Virus record (IMG/VR): IMGVR_UViG_3300008448_000550
Location: 1-25,958 of that record
Origin: a virus
Length of the DNA stretch: 25,958 nucleotides
Strand: one strand, 5' to 3'
Each line of letters opens with the position of its first letter. Within the stretch, counting starts at the first letter, position 1. The position numbers and the translations under genes are program-made. Positions 8,119-17,028 of the stretch are shown in pieces. The notes under the pieces were generated by a model. It made no database searches and was not told where the DNA came from. It was given only the letters and a program-made list of their open reading frames with translations.

Positions 8119-8982
8119 ATGCCAACGGTTAATGATGAGTACAAAAAGTCTACGGAACAAATGTCTGATGCAACATTAAAAGCACTTGCTATCGAACAAT
8201 ATCAATCACAACAACAAACTTTAGCAAAAAGTACATATACAGGTCCTACGGAAATTGTAGAGTTACCTAGCGAAGGTAAACCATATCCAGCGGGTCATCC
8301 TTTAGCATCGGGTAAGATTGAAATGAAATATATGACTGCTAAAGAAGAAGATATTCTTACTAATCAGAGCTATATTAAGTCTGGTGTTGTATTAGATAAA
8401 TTATTTCAAGCTCTTATCGTAACACCAGTAGATTATAATGATCTTTTGTTAGGTGATAAAAATGCTATAATGGTAGCAGCTCGTGTTTTAGGTTATGGAT
8501 CTAAGTATAAAGCTAAAGTAGCTACACCATCGGGTAATACACAAGAAATTGAAGTTGACTTAACACAACTAGGTAATAAAGAAATTGATTGGTCTTTATT
8601 TACTGAACAAGGCAAGTGTGAATTTGATTTTGAATTGCCAGTAACAAAACGCACTGTAACGGTTAAGCTGTTAACTCAACGTGATAGTAAAAAAATAGAA
8701 GCTGAATTAGCAGGTCTTGCTAAAATTAAACAAGATGCTCAATTAACAACACGTATGAAATATATGATAGTAGCCGTCGACGGTAATCGTGACAGTGTTA
8801 CTACTCGTAAGTTTGTAGATGAAATGTTAGCTATTGAAAGTCGAGCTGTTAGAAACTTCGTAAATACTGTTACGCCTGATATCGAACTTAAAGTAGATTT
8901 GGTCGATGAGGTGACCTCAGAACCCTTTCGCGGTTCATTTACCTTCGGATTGGACGCTTTTTGGCCTGACGCCGGAATATAA
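8119..8982 (+). CDS. T4 gp26-like baseplate protein / probable tail assembly chaperone (short form)
   Basis: A 287-residue protein with the marks of the T4 gp26 (T4_baseplate) family: LPSEGKPYPAGHPLASG near residues 50-66, then MKYMTAKEEDILTNQSYIK, and VDYNDLLLGDKNAIMVAARVLGYG near 105-127. T4 gp26 (208 residues) is a hub assembly factor. Here the gene sits between the tube and tape-measure genes, exactly where simple phages carry a tail assembly chaperone (lambda G, P2 E). A second frame opens across its 3' end and continues to 9172 (separate entry), as in the G/G-T type of gene. AAAGG precedes the ATG. I infer that it coats the tape measure during tail building; the sequence family and its place are seen, the role is not. 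Confidence 0.8.
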   Translation: MPTVNDEYKKSTEQMSDATLKALAIEQYQSQQQTLAKSTYTGPTEIVELPSEGKPYPAGHPLASGKIEMKYMTAKEEDILTNQSYIKSGVVLDKLFQALIVTPVDYNDLLLGDKNAIMVAARVLGYGSKYKAKVATPSGNTQEIEVDLTQLGNKEIDWSLFTEQGKCEFDFELPVTKRTVTVKLLTQRDSKKIEAELAGLAKIKQDAQLTTRMKYMIVAVDGNRDSVTTRKFVDEMLAIESRAVRNFVNTVTPDIELKVDLVDEVTSEPFRGSFTFGLDAFWPDAGI

Positions 8983-9172
8983 GTTAACGATCAATCAAGA
9001 AATCTTCGATCTAGTATTTCACGGCAAGGGTTTTACGTATGAAGACGCGTATAATATGCCGGTTCACCTTAGACACTTCTTTATACGCAAATTACAAAAG
9101 TACTTTGAAGATAAGCGTGTAGCTGAAGAAAAAGCAGCAAAAGAAGCACGTAGTCGTAATCGTAAGAAATAA
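8963..9172 (+). CDS. Frameshift extension of the gp26-like chaperone (gp51-like C-terminal part)
   Basis: Downstream of the gp26-like gene, the +1 frame is open from 8915 (after TGA 8912-8914) to TAA 9170-9172 and reads as well-behaved protein: PEYKLTINQEIFDLVFHGK, then YEDAYNMPVHLRHFFIRKL, then a Lys/Glu/Arg-rich end. There is no ATG, GTG or TTG in this frame before the Met codon at 9056, which would remove the conserved-looking half. A +1 (or -2) shift at the T run 8958-8962 (0-frame GCT TTT TGG) would join Phe281 to 69 further residues and give a 350-residue protein. A CCC-T at 8923-8926 is a second possible site. The reading frame is seen; the shift mechanism is inferred. A sequencing error is possible but would need to produce a sensible stop (TAA 8980) as well. 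Confidence 0.72.
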   Translation, partial: GLTPEYKLTINQEIFDLVFHGKGFTYEDAYNMPVHLRHFFIRKLQKYFEDKRVAEEKAAKEARSRNRKK

Positions 9173-9181
9173 AAGCGTAAC

Positions 9182-9193
9182 GATATTTATTAA
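9182..9193 (+). promoter_or_regulatory. ATATTTAT motif copy 6 (candidate late promoter before the tape-measure unit)
   Basis: The box GATATTTATTAA starts ten bases after the frameshift-frame stop (9172) and its core is 18 bases from the ATG at 9209, with AAAAAGG between. The twelve bases are identical to those of copy 7 before the ferritin gene. Confidence 0.5.
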
Positions 9194-9208
9194 TAAAAAG
9201 GATATCGA

Positions 9209-9460
9209 ATGTCTTTTAATAAACTAGAATCTCGTTTACTTAAGGAAGGTTCATTTTACGAACGTATGTTCGCAGATATCATACAAGCTTTATTTCGTCC
9301 GGCTGCTCGTAAGTTTTTTAAACAAATAGCTAAAGATATAGATACTGATCCAAAAGTAGCTAGTGATTTCCAATCGTTAATTGATGCTAAAAAGGGTTGG
9401 GAACAATGGAAAAAAACAATGGAAAAAGAGTATCCCAATCTTAAAGGTAAGTTAGACTAA
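9209..9460 (+). CDS. Small helical protein before the tape measure, function unknown
   Basis: An 83-residue, strongly basic and acidic, helix-rich protein without cysteine; its most ordered-looking parts are ERMFADIIQALFRPAARKFF (residues 18-37) and a C-terminal amphipathic helix (64-80). A clear AAAAAGG lies eight bases before the ATG and the tape-measure gene starts one base after its stop, so the two are translated together. I know no family for it. A small partner of the tape measure or chaperone would fit the place, but nothing in the sequence proves it. Confidence 0.65.
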   Translation: MSFNKLESRLLKEGSFYERMFADIIQALFRPAARKFFKQIAKDIDTDPKVASDFQSLIDAKKGWEQWKKTMEKEYPNLKGKLD

Positions 9461-9461
9461 T

Positions 9462-11777
9462 ATGGCTAAAAAACTATCACCTGCTGAAGAACAAGCTAAA
9501 CTATTAAAAGAAGCTCAGTCATTGGGTAGAGCCCTAGGACTGGAGTATGAAAATATAGCAGATCTACAAGACTTGATTTTAAAAAATCAAGTCAAGTCAA
9601 CTGCACAGATAATTAATCAGTTAAAATTAGCTCGTGAAGCACAGGACGATTTAGAAACTGATATTAAATTACAAAAACAGAAAAACAAAACAGAAGAAAT
9701 TGGTTTAGACTTAGCTTCTAAGATGTTACAAACTAAAGAATCGATTGATACTGCACAAAAGTCAATATTTACAAATACAGAAGCTACATATAAAAAGTTA
9801 AAAGAAACTTTATCAACCAGAAAAAAAGAAATTTCTAAATTAGTAGCTATGGGCGATATTAGTAGTAAAGTTGCACAAGATTCGCTTAAACAATTAGAAT
9901 TAGAAGAAGAACGTATTGATTCGTTACAACGTATTCAGGATCAATATCAGTCACAGTTTGATACACTTACATCGATAGGAAACTATCTATCGAAAAACTT
10001 TGGTGCTGTTGGCAGTGTACTACAAAAAAGTATAAATAAAGGTATGTCGACATTTGTCGATGGTATAGCTGAAGGTAAATCTTCGACAGAAGCTATGCAA
10101 GGAGCTATGAAAGCTTTCGGCGGCCAAGCTACTGCCAGTATTACTAAAATGTTAAGTTTAGTTGGTATAGTAACATTGCTATATGATATTTTTGTAGATG
10201 CTAGTAATCAAGCTAAAGAATTAGCATTAAATACTGGAATTACGTTTTCTCAAGCTAGAAAATTAACAGATGAAGCACGTAATGCAGCTTCATCATATGG
10301 TATACAATTAGCTACTAGTAAAGAAATTTTAGAAGTACAACAAGCCACTATATCAGAGTTTGGTACCATGGCTATGATGTCAACTGATATTGCAGCACAG
10401 GTTGCTGAGACAGGAAAGGCTTTTGGATATGGAGCGCAACAAGCAGCTTTAGTTAACAATCAGTTTATGTCAATGGGCGCTAGTAGTGAAGACGCAGCTA
10501 ATATGCAGCGTGAATTAGCTGCAGAAGCTCTTAAAGCCGGTGTTAATGTTGGTACTGTAATGAAAGACATTACAGCTAATGCTAAACAAGCTAGTAAATA
10601 CTTTGGCGGTAATATTAAAGCCTTACGAGATGCTGCTGTTCAAGCTGCTAAGTTAGGTATATCTTTAAAGGATATGACTAGTATATCTGATAAATTGCTA
10701 GATATAGAATCGAGCCTACAGAGTCAGTTTGAATTACAAGCTATGACTGGTAAGCAGATTAATTTAGATAAAGCACGTGAGTTAGCATTAGAAGGAAAAA
10801 TATCAGAAGCATCGAAAGCTGTATATGAGCAAATCGGCGGTATTGCTGAATTTGAAAAAATGCGTCCGTTGGAACGTAAAAAGTTAGCTGAAATGATGGG
10901 CATGGAAGTTGATGAGTTGGGAAAATCATTAGCTATACAAGAAAAATTAGGTGACTTAACTGCGGAACAACAGGCAGCTGCTATGAATTTAGGTTTGAGT
11001 GCTGCTGAAATAGCAAATATGGATGCTGATCAACTAGAAAGTAAATTAGCACAACAACAAAGTTTGGAAAAAACAAATCAAGCTTTATCAGCTGCAAAAG
11101 ATCAAATAGCTAGCGGGTTATTACCAATAGCACAAGCATTTGCAGATGTATTAGCATCTATAGCTCCAGTACTTAAGTTTTTAGGAGATTTGGTTTGGGT
11201 TATAACATGGCCATTTGTAAAGTTAGTTGAACTAGCAAAAACATTTGGAGACTATTTATCATCATTTTTACCTAAATGGGAAGAAATGGGAGCTGTAGGT
11301 AAAACTATAGTTGGTATTCTTAAAGCATTAGCAATCGGTGCTATAATATGGGGTTCATGGTCAGCCTTTGGCGGTATTCCATTTATTGGTCCGGCGTTAG
11401 CTATCGGTACCGCAGCTGCTGGTATATCATTGGTAAATAGTATAGTAAAAACCGGTGACTTAGCAATGGGTGCAAATGGCGGTCCAATTGTTACGAACCC
11501 TAGAGAAGGAACAATATTCCAAGGTACTAAAAATGATGAAGTAGCTATGGGCCCTGGTGTTATTGAAGCTGCACAATCCGGTGGTGGTACGACAGTAGTA
11601 CAACAATCAGGCGGAACAGATACAGCATTAATAACAGCTTTAATGGCAAAAATGGATGCAATTGCAGCTGCGTTAGCAACACCAGTACCAGTACAAATCG
11701 GCGATCGTGTGATTACAGAAATAGGTACGCAATTAGCAGTAAATAAAACATATAGAACAGGTGTAGGAGGTAGATAA
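9462..11777 (+). CDS. Tape measure protein
   Basis: A 771-residue protein that sets tail length and is ejected before the DNA. Residues 1-160 are a long charged coiled coil rich in Lys, Glu, Gln and Leu. A hydrophobic helix near 225-246 is followed by an alanine-rich, methionine-rich helical middle (about 250-545), then a hydrophobic region of several helices (about 550-665) and a glycine-rich stretch before a short end. The layout and its place behind the chaperone gene match phage tape measures. With roughly 1.5 angstrom per residue the tail would be near 115 nm (inference). T4 gp29 is shorter (590). The start overlaps no other gene but the stop shares a base with the next ATG (TAATG at 11775-11779). 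Confidence 0.85.
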   Translation: MAKKLSPAEEQAKLLKEAQSLGRALGLEYENIADLQDLILKNQVKSTAQIINQLKLAREAQDDLETDIKLQKQKNKTEEIGLDLASKMLQTKESIDTAQKSIFTNTEATYKKLKETLSTRKKEISKLVAMGDISSKVAQDSLKQLELEEERIDSLQRIQDQYQSQFDTLTSIGNYLSKNFGAVGSVLQKSINKGMSTFVDGIAEGKSSTEAMQGAMKAFGGQATASITKMLSLVGIVTLLYDIFVDASNQAKELALNTGITFSQARKLTDEARNAASSYGIQLATSKEILEVQQATISEFGTMAMMSTDIAAQVAETGKAFGYGAQQAALVNNQFMSMGASSEDAANMQRELAAEALKAGVNVGTVMKDITANAKQASKYFGGNIKALRDAAVQAAKLGISLKDMTSISDKLLDIESSLQSQFELQAMTGKQINLDKARELALEGKISEASKAVYEQIGGIAEFEKMRPLERKKLAEMMGMEVDELGKSLAIQEKLGDLTAEQQAAAMNLGLSAAEIANMDADQLESKLAQQQSLEKTNQALSAAKDQIASGLLPIAQAFADVLASIAPVLKFLGDLVWVITWPFVKLVELAKTFGDYLSSFLPKWEEMGAVGKTIVGILKALAIGAIIWGSWSAFGGIPFIGPALAIGTAAAGISLVNSIVKTGDLAMGANGGPIVTNPREGTIFQGTKNDEVAMGPGVIEAAQSGGGTTVVQQSGGTDTALITALMAKMDAIAAALATPVPVQIGDRVITEIGTQLAVNKTYRTGVGGR

Positions 11778-14197
11778 TGCCATTAATGACAATGACGTCG
11801 GATTTATCGTGGTACGGAAATCCAGGCTGGACTCCGAATCCTAACACACAAACAACTGATTTTCAGTATAATGCGGACTTAACAACTACGGCTATACCAC
11901 GTGGTTTCGATCAAGCAGGACATCAAGTATCATTTATACCACGTACAACACAGGATGCGTATCCTATCGATACTGCATTGGGTCCTAATGGCAGTGCAAA
12001 GCGTAAGGCACAACGTGGTAATGGTAGTTTATTTCCGATCGGACCGAATGGACAAGTACATGTATTTGACACAAAACGTACGGGTTGGTATATTGAAGAT
12101 CGTTACGGCGATACATTTTCAAATAAAACATTAACGGGATTAGCAGCTACATATACAGCTAACTCTCCGATTGATGATATGTACAACAAGTTTAAAGTAC
12201 GTGATGAGGCATATAACCCATATGGAAATATGCCATTTATATTGAGAGGTATTCAACGTGATGGTAGTTCAGCCCCGCAACGTTGGGGAGATATAAACAC
12301 AAACTTTGAAATTAAAAGTCTCGCGGATATTGCTAAACTTAGATTTTTAACAGATACCAAAACAGTTGCCGGCGCAGTATCGGCATTGGACGTGCCGCGT
12401 GCCGGCATAGCAGCATTTACGGATCGTACGATACATGATACGATTCGTGTTGGTAAGTTCTTACTGCATCCACGTGGTAATGCGTTTATTGCAAAACAAC
12501 AGTTATTACGCTTAATGTCGCCTAACATTGAAGGCGTTTCTGGCAGTGTTTATAAGCTTAGTCCTCAGAAATTATATAATCCTGTTAACACGCTATTAAC
12601 AGTAGCAGGTGTTGGTATTGGGTTACATGCTAGAAATTACGGAATGTTACCAACCGGTGGTTTAAGTCGTTATGAAGATATACATAAAGCTAGGGAAATT
12701 GCGCAACTTGGTAGTGTTGCTAATCGTTTGGTACGTTTAAATGATCAACGTACTGGAAACAGAGTTTCGCAAGTAATACCTACATGGAACGTACTCACAG
12801 GATATACAGGTCCTGATAGTTTCGGCGGCATCGGTATTACTGACTTTAAACGTATTTCGGATTATGATACATACAGAACAAATGATATACAACCAGCTGC
12901 TATATTAGATTCGTTAACAGCTGAATATGATCGTTTTAATCCATATGTAAAATCTCGAGAAGGATTTGCTGCGCCAGGAGCATTTAGCGATCCTCAGAAC
13001 AGTGTAGATAGTCGTAATTTACAATCTATATTATCTACATATCGTAAAAATTCTCTTTTTACGCTCGGAACTCGTTTTTATATTAGTTCTGCAATACCAA
13101 AAGATAAAACTAGATTTCCAATCGGTAATAGTATTGATAGACAGTTAAATTTTCATAACGATACTATTAATAATTACGGCGACGCTCTTAAAATACGTTT
13201 TCGTACGACTAGCTATTCTGAACCATATGTAGGTGATAGAACTGATAGTAGTGCTACGATTACTAATAACACCAAACCGTTAACGGAAGACGGTGCTGAA
13301 AGTAAGCTTAAAGGTAGTTTAAAAGCTAAAGTAGATTCAAATACTTTTACTGGTATTCCTACTAAAGCTCCTAATCCAGCTAAATCAGAAGATAATACAC
13401 CTGCAATTGCTAAATATAAAACATTAGCATATGGTCGTATACCAGTACGACAAAGCAGTACTAACACATTAGACTTTAGAACGGGTACGGATTACAATGT
13501 ATCAGCAGTGCCGATGTCTAAACATGTAGATACTAGTAAGGATAAACGTTTAGATGTATCAGACAACGTCGATCATAGTTTGATTACTCTGACTATTGGA
13601 GGTCAATCATTTATAGCATATTTACAGTCTTTCAATGAAAGTAATAATGCTAGTATTTCTGATTTAAAAGCTTTAGGTATTTATCAAACATATATGTATG
13701 ATAGTTATGAACGTTCTATTGGTTTAACGTTTACGGTAGCTGCTAGATCAAAAGAAGAATTGGCTAAGAACTGGCAAAAGCTTAAAGCTTTACAAAATTT
13801 AACATTACCATCTATAAACTCAGAAAAGTTTTGGAGACCTAAAACCATATCACTTACAATAGGTGATATATACAGCGGTCGTCAAATAATTTTAACATCT
13901 GTTAATATAGATGTTGATACCGAGACGCCATGGGAAATAACAACCGGACAACAAGTACCGTACTACGTTACTGTCGATATACAAGCTACGATACCATCAA
14001 TTGATGGAGCTACATTCTCAGGATTTAGCGTTGATACAAGAGCAATTGCTAATTCTATTAAAGACTCACCACAAAAAGTTCAGCGTACGGTTAGTGAATT
14101 AAATTTGATTGACGGTAACGACCAACAAGTTGATAAAGATAGTAATATATCTAATGAACCGACAGACACAGTTGCGCCAATTACTGATATGGCATAA
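11777..14197 (+). CDS. Large baseplate/tube-initiator protein (tail tip)
   Basis: An 806-residue protein. The first 550 residues show many Thr, Asn, Arg and Tyr and no family I recognise. Around residues 590-760 a beta-rich domain appears, with ERSIGLTFTVAARS, then a helix (KEELAKNWQKLKALQNL), PKTISLTIGDIYSG and IDVDTETPWEIT, and a VPYYVTVDIQATIP end. This is the tail-tube/initiator type of fold pattern seen in T4 gp48/gp54-like and distal-tail proteins. The next gene encodes a LysM protein, the usual partner of tube initiators. The C-terminal 50 residues are acidic and unstructured. Its start shares a base with the tape-measure stop. I infer that it forms the ring between the hub and the first tube ring; the N-terminal part is of unknown role. 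Confidence 0.6.
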   Translation: MPLMTMTSDLSWYGNPGWTPNPNTQTTDFQYNADLTTTAIPRGFDQAGHQVSFIPRTTQDAYPIDTALGPNGSAKRKAQRGNGSLFPIGPNGQVHVFDTKRTGWYIEDRYGDTFSNKTLTGLAATYTANSPIDDMYNKFKVRDEAYNPYGNMPFILRGIQRDGSSAPQRWGDINTNFEIKSLADIAKLRFLTDTKTVAGAVSALDVPRAGIAAFTDRTIHDTIRVGKFLLHPRGNAFIAKQQLLRLMSPNIEGVSGSVYKLSPQKLYNPVNTLLTVAGVGIGLHARNYGMLPTGGLSRYEDIHKAREIAQLGSVANRLVRLNDQRTGNRVSQVIPTWNVLTGYTGPDSFGGIGITDFKRISDYDTYRTNDIQPAAILDSLTAEYDRFNPYVKSREGFAAPGAFSDPQNSVDSRNLQSILSTYRKNSLFTLGTRFYISSAIPKDKTRFPIGNSIDRQLNFHNDTINNYGDALKIRFRTTSYSEPYVGDRTDSSATITNNTKPLTEDGAESKLKGSLKAKVDSNTFTGIPTKAPNPAKSEDNTPAIAKYKTLAYGRIPVRQSSTNTLDFRTGTDYNVSAVPMSKHVDTSKDKRLDVSDNVDHSLITLTIGGQSFIAYLQSFNESNNASISDLKALGIYQTYMYDSYERSIGLTFTVAARSKEELAKNWQKLKALQNLTLPSINSEKFWRPKTISLTIGDIYSGRQIILTSVNIDVDTETPWEITTGQQVPYYVTVDIQATIPSIDGATFSGFSVDTRAIANSIKDSPQKVQRTVSELNLIDGNDQQVDKDSNISNEPTDTVAPITDMA

Positions 14198-14215
14198 TTA
14201 TAATAAATTACATGT

Positions 14216-14503
14216 ATGAATAGATATCGAGAAAATACACTGACAGGACGACGTTACGATACTACGGTATATCCTAATTTTACAGAACGTGAGTCTGACT
14301 ACTATATCTTTTCACGTGAAGGCGATCGTTTAGATTTATTAGCAAATGCTTTTTACGGCGATCCGTCGTTATGGTGGGTATTAGCTCAAGCTAATTATTT
14401 AGGTAAAGGTAGTTTAATGGTACCGGCCGGACTACAAATACGTATACCATTTCCAATTGATGAACTTAATTTTGAGTTAGAACGAGTTATAAAAGAACGA
14501 TAA
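14216..14503 (+). CDS. LysM-domain baseplate protein (P2 gpX / T4 gp53-like)
   Basis: A 95-residue protein. Residues 30-79 form one LysM module: YIFSREGDRLDLLANAFYGDPSLWW, VLAQANYL, then a VPAGLQIRIP ending, the usual opening strand, two helices and final strand. Phage LysM proteins of this length (P2 gpX, Mu-like and injection-system equivalents) staple the hub or tube initiator to the baseplate; they do not digest cell walls. The place between the tube-initiator-like and hub genes fits. The N-terminal RYRENTLTGRRYDTT stretch is basic. No good ribosome binding site is seen; the preceding 18-base gap holds an AT-rich TATAAT. Confidence 0.85.
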   Translation: MNRYRENTLTGRRYDTTVYPNFTERESDYYIFSREGDRLDLLANAFYGDPSLWWVLAQANYLGKGSLMVPAGLQIRIPFPIDELNFELERVIKER

Positions 14504-14504
14504 T

Positions 14505-16418
14505 ATGGCAGAAAATTTCTTTTTTAGAACGCCAACGGAAGCTAAAAAGTTTGTAGCTGAACATAAAGCTCAATACAAAGCAACGTCTCGTGTTGTTAAA
14601 CTTTATATAAATTCTGGCGGCCAACGTATATTTCCAATGGATAGTAACCCACGTGGTGGTCAATCTGCATTGACGTCTACTAATACTGTAATGCTAAAAG
14701 GAGCACAAATCAGTTTGGATGGTGATTACGGAACATTGCGTCGAGCTAAAGTTGAGTTAATATTTCCTAATCATGCTTCATTTGAACATTATGAAGTATA
14801 CTTAGGAATTGGTAAAGAATTACATATAACATACGGTTACCAAGACGGATCTATGAGCGAAATACTTAAGTTTCGTATATATAATCCAACGTTTAAACTA
14901 TTAGCTAACGGTACCGTTGAAATGACTGTACAGGCTGTTGGTACTGGTAATGAATTGTTAGAAAGTAATGCATTGGAAACGACTAAAATTGTAGAGTTGA
15001 ATCTTAGTTACGTAGCTGATTATGCCGGTATATTTCCGAACGTTACTCAACCCGTAACAACTATAGTAGACTATATAGATCATTGCGTTCAACAAGCTAC
15101 TCAGACATTAAGTAGTACATTGTTTCAACCTGATGAAGGAGGCCGCGGCCCAGGAGAAGTTTTTGTTGATGCTGGAAAATATCCTAAGGCCGGATTTGTA
15201 ATTAAATCAATCGATGATGACGTATATAAAAATAAAAACATAGCTTATCAAGATACTATGTGGACTGATGAATATAAACTAGTTTATGTTTCATTAGGAT
15301 GGATTATTGCGTTATTCAATCGTTTTATTCAACCAGCGCCGAATGGATTAGTAACGTCATTTGAATTAGTTTGTAATGGTTCTGAAGAAGCTAAAGTAAA
15401 ATTAGATTATCCAAACATAGGTAATTTACCTAGTGCAGACCCACTAACTATATTATTAACATATGGACAGGGAGACTTAACGGCTGATTACGCTACGTAT
15501 ACGACAAAGTATGTAGGTAAGGCTGCTACTGCAGTACAGGAAGCCGACGGGACGCCATTTGAAATATCAAAAGTGCCAAATATGTCAACGTTTAATTTAC
15601 GTGACGGTGATCCGAACGGTATATTGATTAATCGCGATGCTATTAAAAGTATCTATTACGAAACCAATCCAAATGCAGATACAAAAGAAGATAAACGTAA
15701 TGCTTCAAAAGTTTCTATCGATACATTTTTTCAAAAGCTGTTTAAACTTATAAAGGAAAATACAGGCGGAGCTATTGATTTATATTTAACAACTGATCCT
15801 GAAAATAAAGACGTTACTAAAGCTCGAATATTGGTTGTTAATGGAAAGCAGCCGGCTGAAAATGCAGTAACGCCGTTGAGTTTTGATATTGGCGATTATG
15901 CTACAAAAGAAATTTCGTTGGAATCTTCAGTACCAAAAGATTTACAAGCAACTATATTTGGAGCCGCGCCTGGCTCAGCCGAATCCGGTACTACAACTGG
16001 TCAGATCTTATCAGATAATTCTATACAAACGGCGATACTACCAACTGTCGATGATATAAGCGTAGCTAAGGCACGATGTGGTCAAGCAAATTTTGACCCA
16101 GAAAGTATCACTGCATTACGTGATTTAATTAAACGTGTTGTAGTTGATCAACCGCCGGCCGAAAAAGCTAAGTTTGGCACTGAACTATTACCACTGTCGT
16201 TAAAATTAAAACTCCATGGAACTGACGGGTTTAAATTTGGTGATACGTTAACTACTAATCTATTACCAAAAAAATATCGTACCGAAAAAAACGGAGCTCG
16301 TGTAGCATTTACATTGTTACGCTATACACATACGTTTTCTGGTACTGGACAAATATTATGGGAGACGGAAGTTGAAACTGCATGTCGTTTAATTGAAGCT
16401 AATAAATACTCAGGATAA
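14505..16418 (+). CDS. Baseplate hub protein, gp27/gpD-like
   Basis: A 637-residue protein beginning one base after the LysM stop. It is beta-rich throughout. Near residues 65-130 it shows ALTSTNTVMLKGAQISLDGD and GKELHITYGYQDGS, and near 575-630 a KLHGTDGFKFGDTLTTNLLP motif followed by ALLRYTHTFSG-type strands (FTLLRYTHTF, QILWETEVETACRL). That last pattern is the closing beta-barrel of hub proteins of the gp27/gpD/Mu gp44 kind. Hubs form a trimer at the end of the tube and carry the spike. It is larger than T4 gp27 (391). No spike or lysozyme part is visible, so the spike gene must lie elsewhere. Confidence 0.75.
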   Translation: MAENFFFRTPTEAKKFVAEHKAQYKATSRVVKLYINSGGQRIFPMDSNPRGGQSALTSTNTVMLKGAQISLDGDYGTLRRAKVELIFPNHASFEHYEVYLGIGKELHITYGYQDGSMSEILKFRIYNPTFKLLANGTVEMTVQAVGTGNELLESNALETTKIVELNLSYVADYAGIFPNVTQPVTTIVDYIDHCVQQATQTLSSTLFQPDEGGRGPGEVFVDAGKYPKAGFVIKSIDDDVYKNKNIAYQDTMWTDEYKLVYVSLGWIIALFNRFIQPAPNGLVTSFELVCNGSEEAKVKLDYPNIGNLPSADPLTILLTYGQGDLTADYATYTTKYVGKAATAVQEADGTPFEISKVPNMSTFNLRDGDPNGILINRDAIKSIYYETNPNADTKEDKRNASKVSIDTFFQKLFKLIKENTGGAIDLYLTTDPENKDVTKARILVVNGKQPAENAVTPLSFDIGDYATKEISLESSVPKDLQATIFGAAPGSAESGTTTGQILSDNSIQTAILPTVDDISVAKARCGQANFDPESITALRDLIKRVVVDQPPAEKAKFGTELLPLSLKLKLHGTDGFKFGDTLTTNLLPKKYRTEKNGARVAFTLLRYTHTFSGTGQILWETEVETACRLIEANKYSG

Positions 16419-16420
16419 CA

Positions 16421-16990
16421 ATGCCTAGACCTAGTTTATATACACCTAAAGAAAAAATACGTATTGGTTATACCGACGGACAAGAATTTGTCACGTTATC
16501 TTCACGTGAAGAGTATATTGGATTTTATCATGTTTATCCAAACGGATCCGTTTATTCAGAACGAAGTTATGATGTTTATAAAAGTGTAGAGTTATTAGAA
16601 GTATCGACAGCATATTTTAATGATCCTAACAATAAACGTTATACGGACATTAAAAAAGTTAAGTATGACAATTATATAACGCCTGTTTATTATTCTCCAA
16701 CGCCGACGGCAGATGATTATCGAGTTGGAATTTTAAATCGTTATATTGTACAAAAACGCAACGAGCCGTATATTATAATCGAAGTTTCAAAAGAACAAAT
16801 AAACACGTTGAACATTGTTAATACGCGCGGCATTGACGGAAATCTATATGTCGGAAAACGTATTGAGTGGTGTATAACGGGTAATCGAGAAGACGTAATA
16901 AAGTCTAACCTACGTATCCTAACAAATGCAGAAGATACTATTCCGGGAATTAGTAAATACTTATCAGACTTAACAGAATTTTTTAAGTAG
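16421..16990 (+). CDS. Baseplate-linked protein, function unknown
   Basis: A 189-residue protein starting two bases after the hub stop. It is rich in Tyr, Ile, Arg and Asn and looks all-beta in the first half: an EEYIGFYHVYPNGSVYSERSY segment near residues 30-50, then a basic and polar part, and a helical end after 150. Proteins with a similar GFYHxxPNG strand occur next to hub genes in related aquatic phages as I remember them, but the role is not known. Its position makes a baseplate or fibre-attachment role likely. Translation is probably coupled to the hub. The next gene has its own promoter. Confidence 0.65.
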   Translation: MPRPSLYTPKEKIRIGYTDGQEFVTLSSREEYIGFYHVYPNGSVYSERSYDVYKSVELLEVSTAYFNDPNNKRYTDIKKVKYDNYITPVYYSPTPTADDYRVGILNRYIVQKRNEPYIIIEVSKEQINTLNIVNTRGIDGNLYVGKRIEWCITGNREDVIKSNLRILTNAEDTIPGISKYLSDLTEFFK

Positions 16991-16993
16991 CAT

Positions 16994-17022
16994 TTGGACT
17001 TTTGAAAAATAGCACTTATAAT
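16994..17022 (+). promoter_or_regulatory. Sigma70-type promoter of the DNA polymerase gene, predicted leaderless
   Basis: TTGGAC (16994-16999), a 17-base spacer and a perfect TATAAT (17017-17022). Only six bases separate TATAAT from the ATG at 17029, so transcription would begin at about the start codon. There is no ribosome binding site. The helicase promoter has the same layout. Confidence 0.8.
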
Positions 17023-17028
17023 TAAGTG

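Noticed and set aside
9056-9172. Independent start at the Met codon at 9056 for the second frame of the chaperone gene
   Set aside because: It would give only 38 residues and discard the ordered part of the frame upstream; no ribosome binding site is placed for it. A frameshift explains the open frame better.
14199-14204. TATAAT before the LysM gene as a third leaderless promoter
   Set aside because: There is no -35 box at a usable distance and the gap to the ATG is 11 bases, unlike the two accepted promoters.
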